A DNA stretch of 13,341 nucleotides from Oscillospiraceae bacterium (GCA_017848205.1 JAGDDO010000004.1:1-13341); one strand, 5' to 3'. Numbered from the stretch's first letter, positions 1 through 7,620 are shown. Notes: generated by a model not told the origin, from the sequence alone. Numbers and translations are program-made.

Positions 1-23
1 TAGATAGACGCCGGCACAAATAT

Positions 24-100
24 TCCTCCGTAGCTCAGTCGGTAGTAGCACCTGACTGTTAATCAGGGTGTCACTGGTTCAAGTCCAGTCGGGGGAGCCA
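24..100 (+). tRNA. tRNA-Asn (anticodon GTT), CCA encoded
   Basis: The cloverleaf can be folded by eye. The acceptor stem 24-30 pairs with 90-96 (one G-T wobble), the anticodon stem 51-55 pairs with 63-67 around a loop with GTT at 58-60, the T stem 73-77 pairs with 85-89, the discriminator is G97 and CCA is encoded at 98-100. The D arm is odd. G33-C34-T35 pair with A47-G48-C49, but an extra T at 46 either opposes C36 or bulges out so that C36 can pair with G45. The gene is therefore 77 nt including CCA, one longer than expected for tRNA-Asn. The identity is secure; whether the D-arm insertion affects function cannot be seen. Confidence 0.95.
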
Positions 101-104
101 GAGT

Positions 105-138
105 AAGATCCGTACATCTTTTGGTGTACGGATCTTTT
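105..138 (+). terminator. Rho-independent terminator of the tRNA gene
   Basis: A perfect 12-bp stem (105-116 with 125-136) with an 8-nt loop runs into a short T tract (135-138). It starts 5 nt after the tRNA CCA end and separates the tRNA from the next gene. Confidence 0.85.
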
Positions 139-243
139 GTTATATCCGAATACAAATTTTAATTTCCTTTAAAATGCGAAACTGATAAAATATAATGTTC
201 GTACTGAAAAATAGAACAAATCTCTAAAAACGGCTTTAAACCA

Positions 244-272
244 TTGCGCTGGAGCTATGGGTGTGCTATTAT
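244..272 (+). promoter_or_regulatory. Candidate sigma-A promoter with extended -10
   Basis: TTGCGC (244-249), a 17-nt spacer and TATTAT (267-272) preceded by TGC give a plausible extended -10 promoter. Transcription would start near 279 and leave a leader of about 170 nt before the epimerase gene. A second TATAAT at 191-196 has a weaker -35 (TTTAAA, 168-173) and is an alternative. Confidence 0.5.
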
Positions 273-279
273 AATAATC

Positions 280-445
280 GACAAAAATATTTGTCACTAC
301 TATCATCCGGGACAGACGCAGCAAGGCGTAGCTGCGTAGGATCTGAGGTGACAGTAATATTTCGCAGAGGCTGCGTATCTTGTGTATGCAGACAATGCAG
401 AACATGGTATGCCGGGAAAAAGGCACGACTGTTAAGGGAGGATAA
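280..445 (+). promoter_or_regulatory. Candidate structured 5' leader of the epimerase gene
   Basis: The leader holds several inverted repeats: GACAAA/TTTGTC (280-285 with 290-295), a nested arm made of TGTCAC/GTGACA (292-297 with 348-353), ATCC/GGAT (305-308 with 339-342) and ACGCAGC/GCTGCGT (316-322 with 331-337), then CGCAG/CTGCG (363-367 with 371-375) and TGCC/GGCA (410-413 with 422-425). The 280-295 hairpin and the nested arm share bases 292-295, so they are mutually exclusive. I could not match this to a known riboswitch class. The strong RBS AGGGAGG (435-441) is 9 nt before the start codon. That the structure regulates anything is an inference. Confidence 0.35.
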
Positions 446-450
446 ATCGT

Positions 451-1467
451 ATGAAAATTCTTTTTATCGGCGGAACAGGAACTATCAGCATGGCGATAAC
501 ACGACTTCTGGCTGAACAGGGTCATGAGCTGTATCTTCTGAACCGCGGAAACAGGAATTCCGATCTTCCGGCAAACGTAAGAACGATAGTTGCTGATATA
601 AGCAACGAAGAAGATACTGTAAAAAAGCTTGGCGACATGACCTTTGATTCAGTGGGTGAGTTTATAGGATTTGTGCCGGAACAGCTTGAACGTGATTACA
701 GGATCTTCAAAGGCAGGACAAAGCAGTTTATCTACATAAGCTCTGCTTCGGCTTATCAGAAGCCTCCTAAGGGGCATGTGATAACAGAAGAAACGCCGTT
801 AGAGAACCCGTACTGGGAATATTCAAGAAATAAAAAGGCGTGCGAAGATTATCTTATGGAAAGATACCGGAAAGACGGCTTCCCTGTTACGATCGTTCGA
901 CCAAGTCACACGTATGATGAGCGAAGCGTGCCGCTGGGTGTCCACGGCAAAGGCGGAAGCTGGCAGGTCGTAAAGAGAATTAAAGAGGGCAGACCTGTTA
1001 TTATACACGGTGACGGAACATCTCTGTGGGCCATAACTCATAACAGCGACTTTGCAAAGGCTTATGCAGGACTTATCGGAAATGAAAAAGCTATAGGCGA
1101 GGCTTTTCATATCACGACTGAAGACAGTGTCAGCTGGAATGCGATCTACAGCTGCATTGCTGAAGCACTTGGGGTGGAACTGAAACCGTATTATGTTGCA
1201 TCAGAGACTCTGGCGACTCTCGGCAGCGAATACGACTTTACGGGAAGCCTTATTGGTGATAAGTCCTGTTCAGTGGTGTTTGACAATTCAAAGGTAAAGG
1301 CACTGGTACCTGATTTCAGGTGCGAAGTCAGTGCAAGAGACGGTATTCGTTCCACAGTAGCGCATATACTCGCACATCCTGAGCTGCAGACTGATGACAA
1401 TGAGTTTGACAGCTGGTGCGACCGTGTGATCGAATCTGTGGAAAAAATGAAGCGAGAATTTAAATAA
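451..1467 (+). CDS. NAD-dependent epimerase/dehydratase family protein (extended SDR)
   Basis: A 338-residue soluble protein of the extended short-chain dehydrogenase/reductase superfamily, which oxidises or epimerises nucleotide sugars or related substrates with NAD(P). Visible marks are a Rossmann glycine motif GGTGTIS at residues 7-13, an acidic residue after beta-2/3 (VADIS, 47-51), the YISSASAY strand (95-102) carrying the catalytic Ser, and the YSRNK motif (Y124, K128) of the Tyr-Lys pair. The RPSHTY stretch (150-155) is the usual substrate-loop region. The overall look is closest to the CSP41-like/atypical SDR group, in which many members have no known substrate. The start is set by AGGGAGG 9 nt upstream. 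The gene ends in tandem stops TAA-TAG and is transcribed alone, between two terminators. The fold is certain; the substrate is unknown. Confidence 0.9.
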   Translation: MKILFIGGTGTISMAITRLLAEQGHELYLLNRGNRNSDLPANVRTIVADISNEEDTVKKLGDMTFDSVGEFIGFVPEQLERDYRIFKGRTKQFIYISSASAYQKPPKGHVITEETPLENPYWEYSRNKKACEDYLMERYRKDGFPVTIVRPSHTYDERSVPLGVHGKGGSWQVVKRIKEGRPVIIHGDGTSLWAITHNSDFAKAYAGLIGNEKAIGEAFHITTEDSVSWNAIYSCIAEALGVELKPYYVASETLATLGSEYDFTGSLIGDKSCSVVFDNSKVKALVPDFRCEVSARDGIRSTVAHILAHPELQTDDNEFDSWCDRVIESVEKMKREFK

Positions 1468-1514
1468 TAGTGAAAGCTTTTTGGTTCGGGCTTTCGCTGA
1501 AAAACACTTTTACC

Positions 1515-1553
1515 GGCATATGAGTATGTTTGCAGCTCATATGCCATTTTTTT
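1515..1553 (+). terminator. Intrinsic terminator after the epimerase gene
   Basis: A perfect 10-bp stem GGCATATGAG/CTCATATGCC (1515-1524 with 1536-1545), an 11-nt loop and seven T residues (1547-1553). A weaker hairpin (1470-1477 with 1490-1497) lies just after the stop codon without a clean T run. Confidence 0.9.
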
Positions 1554-1611
1554 ATGACAAATGTAATTGATAACTGTGACATATGACATGCTGATTTGTG
1601 ACATGTGACAT
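1553..1611 (+). promoter_or_regulatory. 22-bp-spaced direct repeats, probable activator or repressor binding array
   Basis: TGTGACATATGACAT (1575-1589) and TGTGACATGTGACAT (1597-1611) differ at one base and start exactly 22 bp apart. A weaker third copy beginning at 1553 is again 22 bp upstream and keeps TGACA. Within the two good copies the hexamer TGACAT occurs four times (1577, 1584, 1599, 1606). The last copy ends 2 bp before the expected -35 position of the following promoter. This face-of-the-helix spacing next to a promoter with no -35 box is typical of activator sites; the protein that binds is unknown. Confidence 0.6.
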
Positions 1612-1612
1612 C

Positions 1613-1641
1613 TTTTTTTTTAAACTGGATTAAGATATAAT
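1613..1641 (+). promoter_or_regulatory. Promoter of the large membrane protein gene: consensus -10, no -35
   Basis: A perfect TATAAT lies at 1636-1641. At 17 bp upstream (1613-1618) there is only a T run instead of TTGACA. Together with the adjoining direct repeats this suggests a promoter that needs a bound regulator. Confidence 0.6.
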
Positions 1642-1690
1642 ATATACAAGAAAATATATAGGATCTTATGAGTAAAGGATGTGGGAAAGT

Positions 1691-4600
1691 ATGCTGATGG
1701 TATTGTTCTTGATTGCAATTGCCTGGTTCATCTATCCTTTTATCGGAATACCGGTTCAGATCGGAACGAGCAGCGAAAACAAGAAGCTGAAACGCAGGAT
1801 AAAGGAACTTGAGGATGAACTGGCTCTTCTTAAGCAGAATGGAGAAAAAACAGTTCTGCAGGATGATAATATCGCTGAAACAGGAACGCTTCAGGATAAT
1901 GTCTTCAGTCCTGAAGAAAGATCAGCTTTTGCTGCAGGAATCAATGATGAGGTTCTGAATGCAGATAAAAACGAAAGAGTTTCATCTCTGCCTGTCGGAT
2001 ATTCAGTCAGTGACGGTAACAATGAACCGCTGGTTTATTCAAAGAGCATGTTTGAAAACAACGGTGATCAGAACTCTGCCGGAAATGTAACAGAAACTGA
2101 AACTATCGGAAACGTAACAGAAACTATCGAAAATGCAGCGGAAACAGAAACTGCCGATGCCGAAACAAGAAAACAGAAAAATGTATCCGGAATTCTTATC
2201 ACCGGTGTATCAATGGTTCTGCTGGCCGGACTCATTTTCGTTACTACCAACTGGAATTCAATAGGAAGCGGATTCAAGATCTTTCTTAGTGTTCTGGTTA
2301 CGCTTATTTTCTTCGGAGCATCATTTTTGGCGGAAAAAAAGCTCGGTATCGAGTCAACATCCAGAGGATTCTTCGTGCTTGGAGTATTCTTCATACCGAT
2401 AACCAGTGTTTCAATGTTTTTCTATAAGATATTCGGAGAATGGCTCTCGTTTTCCGGCGAGGGAAAAATGCTTGCACTTATGGCAGTTTTCCTATCATGT
2501 GCAGGAGCGTGTATCCTTATAACCGGAAAATTCAGAAATCATATTTCCGCATTCGGTGCAATGCTGTTTATATCAGCAGCAGTATGTTCGCTCGGATTCT
2601 TCACTGAATCGTATATCGCTTTCTATATCATAGCAGCGGTTTATTCTTTCGCACTTATTTTTATAAATCAGAATACACTGGACCGTCTGGAAATACCTCT
2701 TGTATATTCTGAAGTATTCCGTAAATTCTCAGTATTCAATGTATTCGCTATGGCGTCAGTCGCCCTTATCTTCGGACTTACAGATTCAAGTTCAGCTGAA
2801 ACAGCTGCAGCAGTTATCATGTTTATCATTGCTACGCTCTACTTCCAGCTGAAAGCAGATAATAATGATATCTTCCTTGTATGCAGTCTTGTATCAGTGG
2901 CCGAGTTTATTTATCTGGCATTCATAGTATCCGGTATCATAATGCCGGATACACCGTTAAGATCCGGAGAGAAAAATATTATATTCGTATTATGTCTCGT
3001 TCCGGCGTTTGCGGTATATAATTTTGTACCTAAGCTTAAATCGGAAATTTCCGCTCTGGCACTTAACGTGCTGATGTTTTTCGGACTTCTGTTTACCATG
3101 TCGTTTTCAGAACCGGTTTCCTTCGCAGCAGCATTCTTAATGGCGGCAGTTTCATGTGCATTATCACGCAGAAAATATCTTCTTTTCACTTATTCGGTAA
3201 TGCTGGTTCCGTATCTGTACTTTGTACTTCTGGCCTTTGATCTGACTACTGAACCAGCTCTGCTGGCGGCTTCGATTACTGCATGTGCAGTATTTCTTGC
3301 AAGCAGACTGCTTTCATCAAAATCAGATCTGTTTGATCCGGTAGCCTGCGTGTTTGCAGGCTGGTCGGTACTGTGTCCGGTTTTAACAGCGGTTATATAC
3401 ATAAGTAATATGTCAGCAGTTATTACGTTTGCAGTATCCGTGACCGTATTCCTTGCAGCGCAGCTGATTGAAAACAGAAGAGGATCCGGAGAAAGCTTCC
3501 GTTCTGTTATCTGCAGCATCATATCTGCTTCAGAGTACATCATTATGGACTATCTGATAGTGCAGCGTTTTTCACCGGATATAACATCCGGATTCAGCCT
3601 TGCATTCACACTTACAGCAGTTCCTGCACTTGTACTTTACACATACGTAAAGCCGTTCCGTTCAAAGACAGCACAGTATATCGTTACCGGAAGCATGTTC
3701 CTCTGGTCAGTGATGCATTTCACCACAAATCATCCTGCAGCATGCGCGGTAGTTCTTGCAGCCGTTATACTTACAGCATTAAATGAAAAAAGGCCGGCAG
3801 TGTACACTGTATCAGCGGTTATGGCAACAACGCTCATTTATCAGTTTACAGTCACACTCGGTCTCGGCAGGGCTGCTTCTGCGGTCATAGTTTCTGTTTT
3901 TGCAGCTTCAATGTTTTTCATTTCTGAATATTTTTCAGACAGGTACGAAAAGATCAGGGGTGCCGGCACGGTGTTCATGATCTGTACAATGATATTCCCG
4001 GTTGTATCCCGTTTTCCTGACAAGCCGTTCATTTGCTTTACACTTCTGCTTTCGGCAGCTGTTCTGGGACTTGCAGCTTACAGAAGAGAATTTAAGGATT
4101 CTTCAAAATCAAGCATACTTCTTGCTCTGGCATCTTCTGCACATTTCCAGATTTTCGCATTCCTGTTTTCTGATAATATCCTGTTTGGCAGGTTTTCATC
4201 TGAAGCGTTCACTGAAAACGTTCCTATGTATCTTGCCTCACTTGTAACCATGGCAATAGTGGCAGCTGCAGGTTTTGCAGTCAGAAGATCATCAGTATTC
4301 GTTTCGAAGTCATTTGTCTTTTCTTCACCGGTGATGGTATTGATGACATTCATTATCTATACACCTTCTCCTGAAGGAAAGTGGGGATCGGTTGCAGGAT
4401 GCGCACTTATCATCTATTTCATACTCTGCGGTTTGATATCAAACGAAAAAGAAGCGCAGGTTCTGTATACTGCCGCTGCCGTTTCGGCGGTACCGACACT
4501 TCTGTTCCAGAAGTTCTTCCCGGTATCTGATCTGCTCATGCCTGAATACTGCGTGCTATGCACACTTGTACCGTACATTTTCCTTTTCAGGATCTGGAGA

Positions 4601-4984
4601 GAGAAAAGAAATGAACTCTGGAATGTTCTCTATGTTCATTCCTGTATCGCAATGGCGTCACTCGGAATTGCCGCCATCAGCACGTCGGAACTTTTCCATG
4701 TTATCATAATGGGCGTTACCTGTGCAGTACTGATAATGATAACACTTATTACAGGAAGCAAAAGATGGAGCCGTCTCGGAACGGTCACCCTCGTTGTTCT
4801 TGTATTTTATGCGACAAAGGATTTCTGGTCATCACTCGCATGGTGGGCATACCTTCTTCTTACCGGTATTCTGCTTATCATTTATGCAGCAGTCAACGAG
4901 TACTGCCGCAAGACCGGAAGAGAGAACGTTATAAAGGCCTCGTTCAAAGCACTTTTCGAAGCACTGCGCGATAAAAAGGAATAA
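1691..4984 (+). CDS. Very large polytopic membrane protein, N-terminal part DUF2157-like
   Basis: A 1097-residue integral membrane protein of unknown function. It opens with one membrane segment (about residues 3-20), then a short charged coiled coil (about 30-52), an acidic Glu/Thr/Asn-rich linker to about residue 160, and then hydrophobic helices to the C terminus. I count roughly 35 hydrophobic segments in all. The first block after the linker (membrane helix, NWNSIG, helix, FFVLGVFF) resembles the start of DUF2157-type membrane proteins; the remainder matches nothing I recognise. It ends in a short basic tail. The start at 1691 is preferred because AAGGATGTG (1675-1683), close to the full anti-SD complement, sits just upstream. 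ATG 1679 in the same frame has no spaced RBS. It is transcribed alone from a promoter with direct repeats and ends at a shared convergent terminator. Confidence 0.85.
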   Translation: MLMVLFLIAIAWFIYPFIGIPVQIGTSSENKKLKRRIKELEDELALLKQNGEKTVLQDDNIAETGTLQDNVFSPEERSAFAAGINDEVLNADKNERVSSLPVGYSVSDGNNEPLVYSKSMFENNGDQNSAGNVTETETIGNVTETIENAAETETADAETRKQKNVSGILITGVSMVLLAGLIFVTTNWNSIGSGFKIFLSVLVTLIFFGASFLAEKKLGIESTSRGFFVLGVFFIPITSVSMFFYKIFGEWLSFSGEGKMLALMAVFLSCAGACILITGKFRNHISAFGAMLFISAAVCSLGFFTESYIAFYIIAAVYSFALIFINQNTLDRLEIPLVYSEVFRKFSVFNVFAMASVALIFGLTDSSSAETAAAVIMFIIATLYFQLKADNNDIFLVCSLVSVAEFIYLAFIVSGIIMPDTPLRSGEKNIIFVLCLVPAFAVYNFVPKLKSEISALALNVLMFFGLLFTMSFSEPVSFAAAFLMAAVSCALSRRKYLLFTYSVMLVPYLYFVLLAFDLTTEPALLAASITACAVFLASRLLSSKSDLFDPVACVFAGWSVLCPVLTAVIYISNMSAVITFAVSVTVFLAAQLIENRRGSGESFRSVICSIISASEYIIMDYLIVQRFSPDITSGFSLAFTLTAVPALVLYTYVKPFRSKTAQYIVTGSMFLWSVMHFTTNHPAACAVVLAAVILTALNEKRPAVYTVSAVMATTLIYQFTVTLGLGRAASAVIVSVFAASMFFISEYFSDRYEKIRGAGTVFMICTMIFPVVSRFPDKPFICFTLLLSAAVLGLAAYRREFKDSSKSSILLALASSAHFQIFAFLFSDNILFGRFSSEAFTENVPMYLASLVTMAIVAAAGFAVRRSSVFVSKSFVFSSPVMVLMTFIIYTPSPEGKWGSVAGCALIIYFILCGLISNEKEAQVLYTAAAVSAVPTLLFQKFFPVSDLLMPEYCVLCTLVPYIFLFRIWREKRNELWNVLYVHSCIAMASLGIAAISTSELFHVIIMGVTCAVLIMITLITGSKRWSRLGTVTLVVLVFYATKDFWSSLAWWAYLLLTGILLIIYAAVNEYCRKTGRENVIKASFKALFEALRDKKE

Positions 4985-4988
4985 CAAA

Positions 4989-5029
4989 ACAAAGCCATAA
5001 CACTAACGATTTTAGTGTTATGGCTTTGT
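4989..5029. terminator. Bidirectional terminator between convergent genes
   Basis: An 18-bp perfect stem (4989-5006 with 5012-5029) with a 5-nt loop lies between two convergent genes, 4 nt after the stop of the plus-strand gene and 11 nt beyond the stop of the minus-strand gene. On the minus strand the stem is followed by TTTTGTTAT, a better U tract than on the plus strand, so it probably serves both genes. Confidence 0.85.
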
Positions 5030-5040
5030 CGTTTATATCA

Positions 5041-5697
5041 TCAATCCTGACCCGTCAGTTTAACTATCAGTTCTGTAAAATCAACTGTATTAACTGTGCC
5101 GTCGCTGTTTACGTCAGCGGCCAGCTGCTCACGGCTGTCGGCTTCGCTGCCGAGAAGAATGTTTTTGAGAAGTATAAGGTCGGCAATGTTTACTTTTCCG
5201 TCATCGTTTATGTCAGCCGGGGTGTATTCCACCTGCGGTGTAGGTTCGACCGACGGAGTGGTCTCGGCTGGCGGAGTAGTTTCGGCTGGTGGTGTGGTTT
5301 CGACCGGCGGGACGTAATCAGCCGGAAGTTCGCCTGCTGCGGTGAGTATCCACTGCTGGCAGAAATTATTTGTAGGACCCCACTGCGCGATGTTGGCACC
5401 GTATTCAGCACTGGCACCTGCAACTTCCATGAATTTTGTTCCGTCTGATGCAAATGTTGAAATCATGTATGTGCCGTTTTCGGTTCTGGAAAACTTAAAG
5501 AGCTGAGATGTATCTTCAGCGTTGAATGCCGCGAGCTCAATGTTTCCGCCGTCTTCTTTGCCGGCACAGCGGAGTGCGAATTTAATGTCGCTTGCGGAAA
5601 TCAAGTAGTAGTAACCCTGGTGTTCTGAAGATTTTCTCAGTATCCAGTGCTGGCACTTTTCACCGTTGTTTTCCCACTGGCGGATGTTGGAGCCGTT
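5041..5697 (-). pseudogene. Severed C-terminal part of the GH43 enzyme: ricin-type module, linker and dockerin
   Basis: This frame is the direct continuation of the GH43 gene after a TAG at 5698-5700 and stays open for 218 codons to tandem TGA stops. It holds most of a ricin B-type carbohydrate-binding module with QxW-type signatures (IRQW...CQHW at its residues 5-18 and IAQW...CQQW at 103-116). A Pro/Thr/Glu linker follows (about 129-160) with repeated PAETTP, then a complete type I dockerin (161-217). The dockerin has two EF-hand-like calcium loops, DINDDGKVNIAD and DVNSDGTVNTVD, each followed by a hydrophobic helix. There is no start codon with an RBS, so it cannot be expected to be made separately. 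It is either lost from the protein or reached only by amber readthrough. The module identities are clear; expression is doubtful. Confidence 0.85.
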
Positions 5698-7407
5698 CTA
5701 CATTACGCCGTTTATTATGTCTGCAACGAATCCGCTGTTTCTGTTTGTGAATACATAAGTTTTTGATGTATCCATTACAGCTGTTTCTTCTGCAGGAAGC
5801 GCCTGTTTTGTGTACGCTCTCGGAGTTCCTTTGAATTCCGAGGTTTTGTTGCCCCAGACTGTTTTATTGTCGTTTCCGACTGCAGTGAAGGACATTACCT
5901 TTCTGCCTTTTTCATCTTTGGCAGCAAGGAATTTTCCGCTGTAAAGTCTGCCGCCGGCTATGATGACAGCGTCATTTGAGTCTGCCGCTTCAGACCAGGT
6001 GCCGGTTAAGGCTCCCGTAATTTTTCCGTCTTCAGTAAGTGTTATGTTTACAGATTCATATATTTTTGAACCTGTGTCAGTACCGTGGTTTATGAATTCA
6101 TAGGTTCCGGCAATATCGGATGCACTGTATCCGCCGTTATCGATGCCGTCGCCGCTGTATTCATTAGGTGCGACTACAGGCCATCCTTCAGCGTTGAACT
6201 GCATGGAGTGAACACGTACCTCATGGTATTCGGTACCGCCGTTGAAGCGTGTGTGGTTTACGAGATACCATTTTCCGTCGTCATCATGAAGAACGGAGTT
6301 GTGTCCGGGTGCCATGTATGCCTGGTCGTTGGTTTTGAATTTGTGGTTGCCCATTACCTTGAGGCCGACTGTATCAAGATTTGTCGAAGATGCAAGGACT
6401 GCATTCTTTCCAGAAGGATCATAGAAAGGTCCTGTCGGACTTGTGGAACGGAATACTCTCATATTGTATCCGCCTGTGGCTGTAAGGCCGCCGTAAGTTA
6501 CCCACAGATAGTAGAATCCTGTTTCCGGATTGTATTCGATGAACGGACCCTCTCCGGATTTTCCGTATCCGCCGGAGATCTTTGTACCGAAGTAGCTGTC
6601 TATCATTCTGCCGTCTTCAGTCTGGCCGCTTTTCGGATGTATGCATTTTCCCGTTGCCGGATCGATCTCAAGAGTGAATATGCCGCCTGACCATGAACCG
6701 TAGCACATGTACATCTTACCGTTCGTGTCATAGTATATAGTAGGGTCTATGGCGTTCGGGAAGAGCTGGTTATTAAAGTTCGACTTGTTGAACCAGTTCT
6801 GGTTGAATGTTACCTGACCGGCTGCGATAAGTTCATCTATATTGGTCGAAGTGTATTTGCGGTTTACGTTTTTGGTATTGCTCTTTGCGTAGCTGTCGTT
6901 TTCCGTAAATCCTGAATAGATGAGTGTGTCGCCGAATGTGTACGGACCTTCGATGGTTTTCGAAGTTGCAAAACAGATGACCGATCGGATGTAGGTCGAT
7001 GATGTGCAGAAGTACATCATGTATGCGCCTTTGGATCCGTCGGAGTTTCTGAATTCAGGATTCCATACAACGTCAGGTGCCCAAACTGCGAATCCGCCTT
7101 TACAGTCTTCAAGATCTTCGCCGCACCATGCAAATGCCTTTTTTAAATTTCCGGAAAGATCGCCGAATTCGACATTGCCCGGAGTTTTATATCCGTTTGT
7201 GAACAGCTTCCAGTTCTGAAGATCGGTGGATTTTGCTGCATCAATGTGTGAGCCGAATGCATAATAGGTGCCTGTTGCAGGATCTCTGACTACAGAAGGA
7301 TCGTGCACAGATACACGGCTCGGTGCTGCAGCAGCCATGGTTCCCGGAAACAGTGACATGAGCATCATTCCTGATACTGCAGCGGGAATTATTCTTTTTA
7401 ATTTCAT
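5698..7407 (-). CDS. Secreted GH43 endo-1,5-alpha-L-arabinanase-like enzyme, cut short by an in-frame amber codon
   Basis: 569 residues up to the TAG. The signal peptide is MKLKR plus a hydrophobic stretch with cleavage near AMA at 24-27. The GH43 five-bladed propeller follows: HDPSV with the catalytic base D36, FAVWAPDVVW (106-115), the AIDPT motif with D221 as pKa modulator, the general acid E286 in GEGPFIEY, and H369 in APGHNSV, the calcium-site histidine seen in arabinanases. Residues about 433-520 match the beta-barrel GH43 C-terminal domain found in Abn2-type arabinanases. The last 20 or so residues begin a ricin-type module that continues past the stop. The RBS GGAGG is 5 nt upstream. 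Its role would be extracellular cleavage of arabinan side chains of pectin, anchored through the dockerin. The truncated product keeps the catalytic and C-terminal domains but loses the sugar-binding module and dockerin. Specificity within GH43 is inferred from motifs. Confidence 0.88.
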   Translation of the reverse strand: MKLKRIIPAAVSGMMLMSLFPGTMAAAAPSRVSVHDPSVVRDPATGTYYAFGSHIDAAKSTDLQNWKLFTNGYKTPGNVEFGDLSGNLKKAFAWCGEDLEDCKGGFAVWAPDVVWNPEFRNSDGSKGAYMMYFCTSSTYIRSVICFATSKTIEGPYTFGDTLIYSGFTENDSYAKSNTKNVNRKYTSTNIDELIAAGQVTFNQNWFNKSNFNNQLFPNAIDPTIYYDTNGKMYMCYGSWSGGIFTLEIDPATGKCIHPKSGQTEDGRMIDSYFGTKISGGYGKSGEGPFIEYNPETGFYYLWVTYGGLTATGGYNMRVFRSTSPTGPFYDPSGKNAVLASSTNLDTVGLKVMGNHKFKTNDQAYMAPGHNSVLHDDDGKWYLVNHTRFNGGTEYHEVRVHSMQFNAEGWPVVAPNEYSGDGIDNGGYSASDIAGTYEFINHGTDTGSKIYESVNITLTEDGKITGALTGTWSEAADSNDAVIIAGGRLYSGKFLAAKDEKGRKVMSFTAVGNDNKTVWGNKTSEFKGTPRAYTKQALPAEETAVMDTSKTYVFTNRNSGFVADIINGVM

Positions 7408-7464
7408 AAATTCCTCCGTTACATACTAAGTCTTAACCCATGAAAATAGAATAATAAAGAGACA

Positions 7465-7511
7465 CTGATCATGCCGGAAACTTTGCATTGTTCCGGTCAT
7501 GTCGAGATCAG
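7465..7511 (-). promoter_or_regulatory. Long imperfect hairpin in the GH43 leader
   Basis: Three successive complementary blocks are separated by bulges: CTGATC/GATCAG (7465-7470 with 7506-7511), ATG/CAT (7471-7473 with 7498-7500) and CCGGAA/TTCCGG (7474-7479 with 7491-7496), around an 11-nt loop. It lies inside the transcribed leader, about 60 nt from the start codon. Read on the minus strand the following bases are T-rich but interrupted, so an attenuator is possible but weak. Confidence 0.45.
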
Positions 7512-7573
7512 CGCCCGGTCGTGCGTAAACGTTTTCTCTTTTATATGCAGTTACGCTTTATTTTCTAATAAAA

Positions 7574-7602
7574 ATTATACACTCTTTTGTAGAAAAAATC
7601 AA
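7574..7602 (-). promoter_or_regulatory. Sigma-A promoter of the GH43 gene
   Basis: On the minus strand TTGATT (7602-7597), a 17-nt spacer and a perfect TATAAT (7579-7574). Transcription would begin near 7567, leaving a leader of about 160 nt. Confidence 0.75.
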
Positions 7603-7620
7603 TAATTATTTATTGTGAAG

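Noticed and set aside
1..100. tRNA gene as an integration site of a genomic island
   Set aside because: No integrase, no direct repeat of the tRNA 3' end elsewhere in the window, and a normal terminator follows the tRNA.
225..450. c-di-GMP-I, lysine or cobalamin riboswitch before the epimerase
   Set aside because: Isolated words such as AAACCATTGC resemble riboswitch cores, but the partner motifs and arm order are missing.
261..515. 84-codon frame with clustered cysteines before the epimerase
   Set aside because: Overlaps the epimerase start, has no RBS, and its Cys cluster is produced by the inverted repeats of the leader.
1575..1611. CRP-type operator (TGTGA half-sites)
   Set aside because: The sites are direct, not inverted; no TCACA partner lies at the required spacing.
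6085..6690. 201-codon plus-strand frame within the GH43 gene
   Set aside because: Shadow frame antisense to conserved GH43 motifs, Cys/Val-rich composition without family likeness.
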